DNA of 64,000 nt from Rhodococcus erythropolis NBRC 15567 (lineage in GTDB: Bacteria; Actinomycetota; Actinomycetes; Mycobacteriales; Mycobacteriaceae): NCBI RefSeq assembly GCF_001552595.1, contig NZ_BCRM01000005.1, positions 310,001 to 374,000 of the forward strand. The letters run 5' to 3'. Numbering within the stretch: position 1 is the stretch's first letter; each line of letters opens with the position of its first letter. This document shows positions 15,177 through 23,737 of the stretch, one piece after another. The notes beneath the pieces were generated by a model, which had not been told where the DNA came from, did no database searches, and worked only from the letters and a program-made list of their open reading frames with translations. The translations under genes and the position numbers were made by a program.

Positions 15177-17264
15177 ATGCCCGAGTTCGACGAAGCCCTG
15201 CACCGCGCTCTGAAGAAGCTTCAGAGCGCGGTGCCAGTACAGGTGAAAGAAACTCCGCCGCACGGAGAATCTGCCGACCTCACCATTGCAATCGCGACCT
15301 ACGACGATTTCGACGGCGCATACTTCACGATCCACTCGATCCTGGTCCATCATCGCGAGATTCTGGACAGAGTCGAATTCGTCTTGTTGGACAACAACCC
15401 CGAGGGGTTGCCGGCGCCGATGCTCGAATCGTTTGCCGGTTACATCGATCGGTTCCGCTACATCCCGTTCACCGACGTTCGATCGACTGCGGTGCGGGAC
15501 GTCCTGTTCCGCAAGGCCACCGGAAAGTATGTCCTGGTCCTCGACTCCCACGTGATCCTGGCACCGGGATCGTTGTCGGCGTTGCTGGCGTATTTCGATG
15601 CAAATCCGGAAACTGACGATCTGATCCAGGGACCGATGCTCTCCCAGGATTCCTCGCACATCGCGGCCACCCACATGGACCCCAAGTGGCGCAACGGAAT
15701 GTTCGGCTCCTGGGGAGTTGATCCGCGAGCGAAGCAACACCCTGACGTGCCTTTCGAGATCATCATGCAGGGCCTCGGCTCATTTGCCTGCAGGCGTGAG
15801 GCGTGGCCGGGATTGAACTCGCACTTCACCGGATTCGGCGGTGAGGAGGGATACATCCACGAGAAGTTCCGGATCAACGGCGGAAAGGTCGTCTGCCTTC
15901 CGACATTTGGTTGGCACCATCGATTCGAGCGCCCGGCGGGTGTCCCGTATCGAATAAATTGGGAAGATCGCGTTCACAATTACCTGCTCGGTTGGAGTGA
16001 GGTCGGATGGGATCTCGACTCACTCCATCGTCAGTTCTCCAGGTACCTCGGTGATTCGTATCCCGAGATTCGTCGCCGTGCCGAACTGAGCGTCCAGCGA
16101 CCCGAGTTGGTCTTCGGCGGGGTGATCGTTCTCAGCGACGACGGCCGAGTAGCTCCGTGGCGTTCATGCCTGGCGGAGGCCGAGTCGATCGAACTGACCG
16201 TTCACCGTGCCATTCCGGCGGAGGACGACGGTCCGGATGGGTGGAGGACGGCCTCAGCGTTCGTCGCCGGACTCGACAAGGCGATTCTGCTGGGCTGGAA
16301 GTCGGTGGTCTTCCTGGACGAGGCTCGCGTGATCGAACCCGCGGTTATGTACAAGCTGCGGAACATAACAGACGACCTCCCCGCCGAAGCCGATGCGGCC
16401 GTCATCCACGCACACGGCGAAGACCTGGTCGGGGCTGCACTGATTGTTCGCGCCGCGGCATACCGAACCTTGCGAGACGAACTCTCTCGGAGCATGGACG
16501 GACCCGTGCGGCCCGACTTTTCACTGGCGACCTATCTGCTCGAGCGGGGCGCAGTCGACGTTGTGCTCGATCGCCCACTGTCGCCTGCCAGAGTAGGGGG
16601 AGAACCCACCCCGGCTGTCGAGGATTCGAAGTCGGACCTCGGTGTTGTCGTCGTGAATCTTGACCTCGATATTGACAGATGGAAGGCGTCCTGGCATCGA
16701 TTCATTCGCTTACCGCGCGTAACAGCGGTGGAGAGAGAATCAGCTTTCGAGGACGTGATGAATCAGGAAGCGGCCTTTGCCGTCTCGTGGCGTCGCGCGG
16801 TTTCTCGGGCGACCGAGAAGAGCAGGGATTCGGTCCTCATTGCAGCTGACGACGTGAGTTTGCTGGATGCGGCTGCGTCGATCCTGGACCACGCACGTGA
16901 AGAGCTCGATCACCGCGATTGGGATGTCGTCCAACTCGGACACGACGCGAAATCGGCCGACGGAGCGCTGATCGACGGTTCGGCGCTCTTGCGCACCAGT
17001 CCCGAGAACCGTGGAGTTCACGCCGTCCTCGTTCATTCGCGCGCCTTCGAGCGAATTCTGGACGCGATTGCGGATCCGGAGGCAGACCCTGAAGCATTCG
17101 AAAAATGGGCGGGCCACTACCAAACTTTGGGCGACTACCTGGTGGATGCGAACGCCGGGGGAGCGCTCACGTGTCTGACGCTCGCACCCGGCATCGCCTC
17201 CACACGCAGCCTGATTCGTTCGGGCGCAATCGAATCCGAATACTCACGACGCTTCTCGCTCTGA
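15177..17264 (+). CDS. Multidomain glycosyltransferase: GalNAc-T-like (GT27/GT2) N-terminus and GT25-like C-terminus
   Basis: The 695-residue enzyme has no signal peptide or membrane helix and should act in the cytoplasm. Residues ~25-290 are a GT-A fold: LTIAIATYDDFDGAYFTI, VLLDNNPEG, and a metal-binding DxH (Asp123-Ser124-His125 in VLVLDSHVILAPG), the form used by polypeptide GalNAc-transferases, not the DxD of most GT2 enzymes. FGGEEGYIHEKF (220-231) and the downstream GWHHRF (His247/248) also fit that family. Residues ~310-475 and ~490-690 both resemble GT25 enzymes; the second reads VVVNLDLDIDRW (Asn494), IAADD (Asp558/559, in place of LEDD) and WDVVQLG. The first GT25-like copy looks degenerate. 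It lies 45 nt after the repeat-protein gene. Sugar and acceptor are inferred. Confidence 0.7.
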   Translation: MPEFDEALHRALKKLQSAVPVQVKETPPHGESADLTIAIATYDDFDGAYFTIHSILVHHREILDRVEFVLLDNNPEGLPAPMLESFAGYIDRFRYIPFTDVRSTAVRDVLFRKATGKYVLVLDSHVILAPGSLSALLAYFDANPETDDLIQGPMLSQDSSHIAATHMDPKWRNGMFGSWGVDPRAKQHPDVPFEIIMQGLGSFACRREAWPGLNSHFTGFGGEEGYIHEKFRINGGKVVCLPTFGWHHRFERPAGVPYRINWEDRVHNYLLGWSEVGWDLDSLHRQFSRYLGDSYPEIRRRAELSVQRPELVFGGVIVLSDDGRVAPWRSCLAEAESIELTVHRAIPAEDDGPDGWRTASAFVAGLDKAILLGWKSVVFLDEARVIEPAVMYKLRNITDDLPAEADAAVIHAHGEDLVGAALIVRAAAYRTLRDELSRSMDGPVRPDFSLATYLLERGAVDVVLDRPLSPARVGGEPTPAVEDSKSDLGVVVVNLDLDIDRWKASWHRFIRLPRVTAVERESAFEDVMNQEAAFAVSWRRAVSRATEKSRDSVLIAADDVSLLDAAASILDHAREELDHRDWDVVQLGHDAKSADGALIDGSALLRTSPENRGVHAVLVHSRAFERILDAIADPEADPEAFEKWAGHYQTLGDYLVDANAGGALTCLTLAPGIASTRSLIRSGAIESEYSRRFSL
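15200..15234 (+). other. Perfect 16-bp hairpin inside the glycosyltransferase 5' coding region
   Basis: GCACCGCGCTCTGAAG and its exact complement are separated by AAG, at codons 8-20 of the glycosyltransferase gene. No U-tract follows, so it is not a standard terminator. It could stop 3'-5' decay and stabilise the upstream repeat-protein mRNA, or slow translation of the enzyme. Confidence 0.7.
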
Positions 17265-17325
17265 CACCACCCCCAACACATATAGCTCAACACGAATATC
17301 GGACTCGTTGGAACAAGGAGATATC

Positions 17326-17598
17326 TTGACGGAACTACTCGAAGACGCGAGGCCTCAGCGCTCACAGACGGTGGAGAGCAATGATCTCACCGACGGTGTC
17401 GTGCTGTACGACAGTTCCAGCGAGGTTGCCCATCACCTCAACCCCGTCGCGACTTTGGTGTGGGAACTGTGTGACGGCCGGACCGTCAGTGACATTGTCC
17501 AGGCGGTGTCGGAGGTGCTCGAGATCCCTGACCATGACGCGGAGTCGGTAGTCAGCGAGACCTATGGACAGCTGAGCGCCTCGCGTCTGCTGGTGTGA
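17326..17598 (+). CDS. PqqD-like peptide-binding (RRE) protein
   Basis: The 90-residue protein matches PqqD-family length and pattern: DGVVLYDSSSEVAHHLNPVATLVWELCDG, then TVSDIVQAVSEVLEI and a C-terminal helix with LSASRLLV. PqqD domains are winged-helix folds that hold leader peptides for modifying enzymes in PQQ, lasso and other RiPP pathways. The TTG at 17326 is chosen because AAGGAG lies 5 nt before it. The kinase-like gene starts 7 nt after its stop. No radical-SAM or cyclase partner is nearby, so which peptide it binds is open; the N-terminus of the repeat protein is one candidate. Confidence 0.8.
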   Translation: MTELLEDARPQRSQTVESNDLTDGVVLYDSSSEVAHHLNPVATLVWELCDGRTVSDIVQAVSEVLEIPDHDAESVVSETYGQLSASRLLV

Positions 17599-17605
17599 GA
17601 ATCCC

Positions 17606-18484
17606 GTGACAGGCAGCCATGTACCACAATTCCGAACGCACTACCTGTGGGTTGATGCGATCGTGCGCGGCCCTGCCATACCCGAACTCGGTGTCATCGA
17701 GCATCGAATTGCCAGCCCCTGGCCCGCGGACCACAACGTCGAAGTTCGGATTCAGCGGAATCGATCGACGTTCGGTCGCTGGGACGCCACCATCGACTCG
17801 AGCATCGGAGGCAGAAAGGAACCGCTGATCGGTCTCGACGGACTCCACCTCGCGGAGAACGTTTACCGCACTGTGCACCGGGATGTCATGACGGCCGCAG
17901 ATAACGAACTGTGGACACGCCTGCATGCCGCTCTGGTCGACTGCAACGGTGTGAGAGTGGCGATCGCCGGGCACTCCGGGGCGGGTAAAACCACCTTGGC
18001 GCTTGCCCTTGCCTTACGGGGTGCACAACTGCGAGCTGACGAAGGGGTCTTCATTCGCGGTACCGAAGCGGTGGGCTTGCCGCGCCGGGTCCACCTCAAA
18101 GCCGGTACGTTCGACGTTCTGCCGGACATCAAGGCGCACGATTCGCTGTATCTCCCGTATACCCCTTCGGTGTGGGCACTGGACCCGTCGACATTGCCCG
18201 CTACTCCCAACGTCGATTCGGCGGTTCGCGGAATCGATCTGGTGCTGATTCTCGATAAATGGGACGGGGGTCCTACTCGTATCGCGCCGATGCCCGCACC
18301 CCAGGCGATACAGTCGCTGGCCGAGCAATCCGCGTTGTGGTCCGACAATCACGGTCTGACCCTGAGAAACATCGCTGCCCTGCTCTCGAATGCCCCGTGC
18401 TACAGAATGATCCGGCACCACGGCGACACCGGCGCCGACACCGTGGAGGAACTGGTGGCGTCATGCGTGACACCCGGTACCTGA
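17606..18484 (+). CDS. HPr kinase-like P-loop kinase
   Basis: The 292-residue protein has Walker A GHSGAGKTT (residues 122-130) followed by LALALALRGAQLRADEGVFI, where the DEG acidic turn fits the HPr kinase/phosphorylase C-terminal fold. The N-terminal 110 residues replace the usual HPrK sensor domain. Such stand-alone HprK-like proteins accompany PqqD and NTP_transf_5 proteins in RiPP clusters such as paeninodin-type lasso peptides, where the kinase phosphorylates a peptide Ser. A Ser-rich exported protein heads this operon. The GTG start has only a weak ribosome binding site, and translation is probably coupled to the PqqD gene. Confidence 0.75.
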   Translation: MTGSHVPQFRTHYLWVDAIVRGPAIPELGVIEHRIASPWPADHNVEVRIQRNRSTFGRWDATIDSSIGGRKEPLIGLDGLHLAENVYRTVHRDVMTAADNELWTRLHAALVDCNGVRVAIAGHSGAGKTTLALALALRGAQLRADEGVFIRGTEAVGLPRRVHLKAGTFDVLPDIKAHDSLYLPYTPSVWALDPSTLPATPNVDSAVRGIDLVLILDKWDGGPTRIAPMPAPQAIQSLAEQSALWSDNHGLTLRNIAALLSNAPCYRMIRHHGDTGADTVEELVASCVTPGT

Positions 18485-19593
18485 TTTCGATGTTGGAAGC
18501 CAAGCACGGGGCCGACGTCATCCGTTCGTGTTCGCAGCGGGATTGGCCGCGAGTCATCGACGTCGCCGCCAGGCACAAGGTGCTGCCGCTGCTGGCCGCC
18601 CGCGCAGTCGATGCCGGCTTCGCATCGGTCCCGCCGGCGAGTTTCGCCGAAATGCTGTCGGAATCCGCAGCTAGCGCGTCGAGTCCGGAATTGACGCTGA
18701 GCCTTGTCCATCACCGAAACGCGCTTCGTATCGCGGACCTCGATGCGCAGCGCGTAGAACTGCAAGAGTTGTTACACAGCAGCGGATTTCCGACTGTCGC
18801 GCTGAAAGGTGCTGCCCTTCTCGAGCGAAGAATCTGGCCGAACCCGGCGGCACGACGGATGACGGACATCGACCTCTTGGTCGTAGATCCCGCACACGCC
18901 GTTCCAGCCAACGACGCGATCATCGACTTCGGCTATCGAATGGTTCGCGCGGACGAGGTGGCAGGGGATTCCATCGATCACGACGATCATCAGGAACCAG
19001 CGCTCCTTCGCGACGACCGTCACGGCTCCGTCGAAATCCATTCGCACTTGCTTCCGCGGTTCGCCCGTCACGCGTTGACCCGCGAGTCCGTGGTCCGAGG
19101 ACTCAGCGCGGAGACCGAAGGATCCAGGCTTGCCCTTTCCGATGTCACGCTTCATGTCATCGCTCACGCGCGGCTTGCCGATCGCGCCTTGATTCGCGCC
19201 GATCTGGCGTTGAACAGCGTCTTCGACGTGGGGTACCTGTTCACCTCCGAGCCGTCACTCCCGGCGATGCTCGCGCGACGCCGATTGCCACGCGATGTCC
19301 GTCGGGCGGTGAACGTCCACTGGGCTGCGGTGGAATCGATCTTCGGAGTGAGTACCGGGGTGACGACCACCTCGGCGCGTTGGTGGTGGCAATGCACGCT
19401 GTGGTTGGCCGATCGCCCACGCCTGCACTCGCTCTACCGCGATCTGGTCATGGTGCCGCTCTTTCTCGACCGTGATCGGCTTTCCATCCGGGACGGGCGC
19501 GACCTACGTGGATGGGACTTGGCACGCGCACGCGTATCCCACTTCGTCCGTCGTGCGAGGACTGCCGTCGAAGATGCCGGGGGAGCAGCGTGA
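18463..19593 (+). CDS. NTP_transf_5-family nucleotidyltransferase-like protein
   Basis: The 376-residue protein carries the family core: an LKG motif (residues 114-116 in VALKGAALLERRIW) and a catalytic-type MTDIDLLV (133-140), where the two Asp residues match the metal-binding pair of the nucleotidyltransferase fold. A later Glu-x-His (VEIHSHLLPR) fits too. Members occur beside PqqD and HprK-like genes, and in pseudomycoidin-type lasso clusters such a protein has been linked to sugar addition on the phosphorylated peptide. The ATG at 18463 lies inside the end of the kinase gene (22-nt overlap). Substrate here is unknown. Confidence 0.75.
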   Translation: MRDTRYLISMLEAKHGADVIRSCSQRDWPRVIDVAARHKVLPLLAARAVDAGFASVPPASFAEMLSESAASASSPELTLSLVHHRNALRIADLDAQRVELQELLHSSGFPTVALKGAALLERRIWPNPAARRMTDIDLLVVDPAHAVPANDAIIDFGYRMVRADEVAGDSIDHDDHQEPALLRDDRHGSVEIHSHLLPRFARHALTRESVVRGLSAETEGSRLALSDVTLHVIAHARLADRALIRADLALNSVFDVGYLFTSEPSLPAMLARRRLPRDVRRAVNVHWAAVESIFGVSTGVTTTSARWWWQCTLWLADRPRLHSLYRDLVMVPLFLDRDRLSIRDGRDLRGWDLARARVSHFVRRARTAVEDAGGAA

Positions 19594-20624
19594 AAGTACT
19601 GATCACCGGCGGAGCGGGATTCATCGGAAGCACCGTGGCGTCGAAGTGCGTCGACGCCGGGATCGATGTCGTGATTCTCGACAACCTGCTGACCGGCCGT
19701 GCCGAATTTGCGCAGAGATTCCCGTTCTACCGCGGCGACATCGCGGACGAGAAACTGCTCGACAAGATATTCGCAGATCATCCCGATATCGATGCCACAG
19801 TTCACTGTGCGGCCTTGATCGTGGTCGGAGATTCCGTGAGTAGCCCGGCGCGGTACTACGAGAACAACGTATCCAAGTCACTGACGCTGGTATCGAGTGT
19901 CCTTCGGAACGGGTGTGAGCGCCTCTTGTTCAGTTCCTCTGCTGCGGTGTACGCGCCGAGCGACGGTGGGTGTGTCGACGAACATTGGCGGATCGCACCG
20001 CAGAGTCCCTACGCGCACAGCAAGGCTCAGTTCGAAACGATGCTTGACGACATCGTGGCGGCCACAGGATTATCGGCGATATCTCTACGCTACTTCAACC
20101 CTGTCGGGGCAGACCCGGAGCTGCGAAGCGGAACAGCGTCGGCACGCCCGACCCACGCACTCGGAAAGCTGTTCGAATCATATTCGGCAGGAATACCTTT
20201 CAGGATTACGGGGACGGATTGGCCGACGCGCGACGGATCGGGTGTGCGTGATTACGTTCATGTCTGGGACCTTGCAGACGCTCATGTTCGAGCACTCGAA
20301 AGGTTCGACCGGGTCACCGCTGATTCATCACGCATGACTGTGGTCAACTTGGGCAGCGGGCGGGGGACGACGGTGTGGGAATTGGTACACACATTCGAGA
20401 ACGTGCTCGGCGAAGAAATCGACGTGGTCGTTGCCGACCGACGCACCGGTGACACTGCCGGCGCCTACGCGTCGAACGATCGTGCGTTACGACTACTCGG
20501 ATGGGTTCCGACGTTCACCCTGGAACAGGGGATCGAGGACACTGCACGGTGGCTGGCCGTACGGGCGCACCTGCTGAATTCTGCGCCGCTGAGCGTCAGC
20601 TTGGTGGCTCGCCCTCGACGGTGA
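19590..20624 (+). CDS. UDP-hexose 4-epimerase (GalE-like SDR)
   Basis: The 344-residue protein is an extended short-chain dehydrogenase with NAD-binding GGAGFIG at residues 6-12, active-site Ser region LLFSSSAAVYAPS and catalytic YAHSK. The substrate-side signature LRYFNPVGADP is typical of UDP-glucose/UDP-GlcNAc 4-epimerases. It would produce UDP-galactose or UDP-GalNAc. The GTG start overlaps the preceding stop codon (GTGA), so it is translationally coupled and belongs to the glycosyltransferase operon. This supports a galactose-type sugar donor for the transferase. Which N-acetyl state it accepts cannot be read safely. Confidence 0.88.
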   Translation: MKVLITGGAGFIGSTVASKCVDAGIDVVILDNLLTGRAEFAQRFPFYRGDIADEKLLDKIFADHPDIDATVHCAALIVVGDSVSSPARYYENNVSKSLTLVSSVLRNGCERLLFSSSAAVYAPSDGGCVDEHWRIAPQSPYAHSKAQFETMLDDIVAATGLSAISLRYFNPVGADPELRSGTASARPTHALGKLFESYSAGIPFRITGTDWPTRDGSGVRDYVHVWDLADAHVRALERFDRVTADSSRMTVVNLGSGRGTTVWELVHTFENVLGEEIDVVVADRRTGDTAGAYASNDRALRLLGWVPTFTLEQGIEDTARWLAVRAHLLNSAPLSVSLVARPRR

Positions 20625-21579
20625 TGTTGTTGCTTCGTAGCCAGAATGTGGCGTCCGGATCCCACCCGGCGAGCACGGTGGCCCCCGAGTTGGCCGACAA
20701 CGGGATCGCGATGCCTGGCGTGGTCAGATAAGCCATCAAGGTCAGGTGGACGGCGTCGTAATCTGCGGCGACCGAAACCCAGTCCGGAATGAACCAGTCA
20801 CGGTATTCACCGGTCGTGTCGTACCAAACGGAGCGTCGTGAAGCGGGCACTGGCAGGGGATAGGTATCGACCAGATTCGCCCAGTCCCGCGGACCGGTGA
20901 TCTCGTAGATGCGGGGCGCGCCGTAGATCCTTACCGGCTGCACCCGCGCCTCGTTCGAGGAGCTGTCTTCTTCGAGAAACACCCCGAGGGCCCCGATACC
21001 GTCGCGGGCCCTGGTTGTTTCGGTTGTGCCGTTGGCAAAAGGGGTAGACCACCATTCGCCTCCGATGTTACGGTCCGGATCTTCGATCTGGTATTCCAGA
21101 AACCGGCGTTCGGTATCGAGTGCCTCATCGCGCCACTGTTCGAGGCCGTCCTTCGTGGGGTAAATCCGCAGGGGTAGGCCCGACCAGCCGTAAATAGGGT
21201 TTCGCTTTTCAACCAGATTCTGGTTCAGACGGTCGATCGGCTCGGTCCACCAGGCGGCGTGTGGCGAGTCGAGTAGTGCTCCGGCAATCGGTCGCAGCGC
21301 CGCTGCGACATCCGGCCGGACGAAGATCAGGTCTTCTTCGTCCGGCGGCTCCCAGTAGCGTGCGCAATCTACGGCATACGCAAGACAGTGCAGAATCTCG
21401 AGTTCGGACATCTCGGCGATTGCCCGGATATCAACAGCGCCGAGAACTTCGAGCGCATGTTCCGGCGATTGAGGCCAGTGTCCACCGGAGTTGCTTGCGC
21501 TGGCGCGGCACGCGTACCCGACGTTCGCACAGAAGCGACGGCCACGTGGTGAACCGAGGACGAGTGCAACGGAATCCAT
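20596..21579 (-). CDS. Hypothetical protein, 327 residues
   Basis: A soluble, Trp- and acid-rich protein beginning MDSVALVLGSPRGRRFCAN, with no signal peptide or membrane helix and no motif I recognise. The N-terminal phrase RRFCANVGY with an early Leu-Gly-Ser-Pro-Arg-Gly is compatible with an immunity-type or SUKH-like scaffold, but I cannot support a family. I chose the ATG at 21579 because the protein looks natural from there; extension to 21627 is possible. It converges on the epimerase gene and overlaps its 3' end by 29 bp. Confidence 0.55.
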   Translation of the reverse strand: MDSVALVLGSPRGRRFCANVGYACRASASNSGGHWPQSPEHALEVLGAVDIRAIAEMSELEILHCLAYAVDCARYWEPPDEEDLIFVRPDVAAALRPIAGALLDSPHAAWWTEPIDRLNQNLVEKRNPIYGWSGLPLRIYPTKDGLEQWRDEALDTERRFLEYQIEDPDRNIGGEWWSTPFANGTTETTRARDGIGALGVFLEEDSSSNEARVQPVRIYGAPRIYEITGPRDWANLVDTYPLPVPASRRSVWYDTTGEYRDWFIPDWVSVAADYDAVHLTLMAYLTTPGIAIPLSANSGATVLAGWDPDATFWLRSNNITVEGEPPS

Positions 21580-22068
21580 GTGAGCAAAGCTAGCGGACAG
21601 GCTGACGGGGGACGTCCGAATACCCATTACTTGACATAATGTAGATTATCGGCAAATTGTCGACCTGGCGATATCGGCTCATGATCCGTTTCCTGCGTCG
21701 TCGATCCGTAGATGCATCTGTCGACCATTCGCGTGCTTCCGCCCTGAACCGCTGGACGCATTGTGTGAGCTGATCATCTTGGCGTGCCCGTCGTCGGACA
21801 ATCAATCGTTGCTCGCCGTCCGCCCCCGGCCGGCCACCGAGCAACCCTGCCGCTCAGGTGTCCAGGCCGCGCGGCAGGCCGCCTGACGCGGGTTGATGTT
21901 GATGGATGAGTCTCGCCCACTCCCAGCCACCCCGCCTCAATTCGTCACTGTGACGTATTGGCGACGACAGGCTCTGCGTGCGGGTGCAGTTCCATTGTCA
22001 TCGCCACGGACTACTATCGCCGCATGTGTTTTATTTCGACCGGCCGCTTCGAATGATCAGTGGCCGCG
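21580..22068. other. Gene-free stretch with an A/T-rich dyad
   Basis: About 490 bp without a credible gene. The A/T-rich segment near 21631-21660 holds TTGACA and a dyad ATAAT-GTAG-ATTAT (21635-21648), which may form a control site for the divergent hypothetical gene. The rest shows nothing recognisable. Confidence 0.4.
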
Positions 22069-23202
22069 ATGAGTGACACACCCAAGGCCGTGCACCGCTG
22101 GCTTGCAGTGCCAGACCAGTTCGACCGATTCACGCGATTCTTGCGCGACAACGGAATTCTGATGCCGACTCGGATAGGCATCGGCATATTGGTTTTCCTC
22201 CTGGGAGTCACGATTCTGCTGAAGCGACTGGGCACCCATTCGGTACAGACCATCGGATTTCCGTTGGACGTCGTCATCGCAGTGCTCGTGATGATCGGCG
22301 GAACAGCGCTGCCGTTCACTGCGACGACCCGGGAACGGTCGTACCTTTTCGTCATCGCGGGCGACCTCGCTGTTGCGGTGATCGTGCTGGCGGAGGCCAA
22401 TCCGGATCAAAGGCTGTTGGGGTGCCTCGTCTTCGGACTCGTCGGCTCGTACATAGCGTTCTTTCACAATCTTCGAGCGCAGCTGTGGCACCTGCTGTTT
22501 TCCGGGGCGGTCATCGTTATCGCCAGCATTGGCGTGTTCACCGATGTACCTTCCGGCCTCTCAGACGTCCTGGGACGCATTGCCTTTGCCATCCCTGTCA
22601 TCACCGTCATACCGGTGGTCACGCAGATTGCTCTGGCGCTCCTGAGCAACGACGCTCAAAGCTCCGAACTCGATCCGTTGACGGACCTGCTGAATCGGCG
22701 CGGACTCTCACGGCGGACTTCCGAACTCCTGCAAGCGAAATCCAGCCTCGACCAGTCCTTGCTGGTGGTGGTGATCGACATCGACAATTTCAAACACTTC
22801 AACGACACCTACGGTCACGACGTCGGCGACCGCGTCATTCTGCGCACGGCGTATCGACTCCACGACTGGGCCAGATCGGACGCAGCGATCGCTCGTATCG
22901 GCGGTGACGAGTTCGTCGTCGTTCAGATCATGCCGTTGCCGTACGTCGGCGACTTGCTCGCACGGATCGCCCCCATCATGAACTCCCCTACGGGCGAACC
23001 ACTCTCGACGACAAGCATCGGCATAGCCATACACAACGGCGGCTGGCCAGACGTGCAAGCAGCAGAAAGTGGCGTTCACGATCTACATCGCCTAGCCGAT
23101 TCGGCGATGTACGAAAGCAAGAGGATGGGTGGAAATCACGTCCACTCCATCGTTCTCACCGATCAACAGCCACAACAGTCAGGCGGTCGGTCAGTCGTCT
23201 GA
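22069..23202 (+). CDS. Membrane GGDEF diguanylate cyclase
   Basis: The 377-residue protein has about six hydrophobic helices (residues ~40-200) and a C-terminal GGDEF domain starting at DPLTDLLNRRGL. It has VIDIDNFKHFND and the intact active-site loop GGDEF at 278-282, so it should make cyclic di-GMP from GTP. No RxxD inhibitory site is present five residues before the loop (the sequence there is RSDAAIARI). No EAL or PAS domain is fused. The ATG at 22069 is preferred over the GTG at 22060, but neither has a strong ribosome binding site. The 3' end overlaps the convergent DUF5709 gene by 12 bp. Confidence 0.88.
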   Translation: MSDTPKAVHRWLAVPDQFDRFTRFLRDNGILMPTRIGIGILVFLLGVTILLKRLGTHSVQTIGFPLDVVIAVLVMIGGTALPFTATTRERSYLFVIAGDLAVAVIVLAEANPDQRLLGCLVFGLVGSYIAFFHNLRAQLWHLLFSGAVIVIASIGVFTDVPSGLSDVLGRIAFAIPVITVIPVVTQIALALLSNDAQSSELDPLTDLLNRRGLSRRTSELLQAKSSLDQSLLVVVIDIDNFKHFNDTYGHDVGDRVILRTAYRLHDWARSDAAIARIGGDEFVVVQIMPLPYVGDLLARIAPIMNSPTGEPLSTTSIGIAIHNGGWPDVQAAESGVHDLHRLADSAMYESKRMGGNHVHSIVLTDQQPQQSGGRSVV

Positions 23203-23664
23203 TTCTTCGATCAGATGCATCGCGGCTTCCTCCGCCGACGCTGCGCCGCCGTCGATTCCGACGTCTCCGGCAATGAGTTCGCTTTCCTCGTCCTCGTATC
23301 GGCCCTCGTCTTCGGCAACGAGACGCCCGACGCGGCGATTTCCGACTTCGTCACCGTTCGGGAATTCTTCTTCCCGTTCGAATTCGTCGGCATCTGCCGG
23401 ATCCTTCAGGGGATCTCCCAGTGACGCGTACGGATCGGGTTCTTCCTCGGCCAGGCGCTCGTCGAGGGTCTCCCCCGCCGATTCTTCACTGCCGGTCAAC
23501 CCGTGGGCGTCCAGGCCCAATGGGCGTTCCGGTGGTGAGATTCCCTCGTCGAGAATGTCGTCCACGCCTCGATCGATCAGGGTGTCTTCGGGTTGAAGTT
23601 GGTCGTCGGGATCGAGACTGTAATCGCCATTGCCGGCCGCGCCGGTGTCATCCGTGTCGCTCAT
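23191..23664 (-). CDS. DUF5709 acidic protein
   Basis: The 157-residue, strongly acidic protein reads MSDTDDTGAAGNGDYSLDP, then QLQPEDTLIDRGVDDILDEG with SPPERPLG, which is the layout of actinobacterial DUF5709 proteins, and ends with SAEEAAMHLIEE. It is predicted to be soluble and largely disordered, function unknown. It lies 73 nt downstream of the lipase gene on the same strand. Confidence 0.8.
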   Translation of the reverse strand: MSDTDDTGAAGNGDYSLDPDDQLQPEDTLIDRGVDDILDEGISPPERPLGLDAHGLTGSEESAGETLDERLAEEEPDPYASLGDPLKDPADADEFEREEEFPNGDEVGNRRVGRLVAEDEGRYEDEESELIAGDVGIDGGAASAEEAAMHLIEESDD

Positions 23665-23737
23665 ACGATCAACGATGCCACGGGCACACCGAGTTGGCCA
23701 TGTGCCGCGCCTGCTCGATACATCACTCCGGAGACAT

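Noticed and set aside
17326-20624. A standard lasso peptide or PQQ cluster
   Set aside because: PqqD- and HprK-like genes are present, but there is no asparagine-synthetase-like cyclase, leader peptidase, radical-SAM enzyme or short precursor peptide.
21590-21844. 84-codon minus-strand frame upstream of the hypothetical gene
   Set aside because: Arg-rich translation typical of non-coding GC-rich DNA; no start signal.
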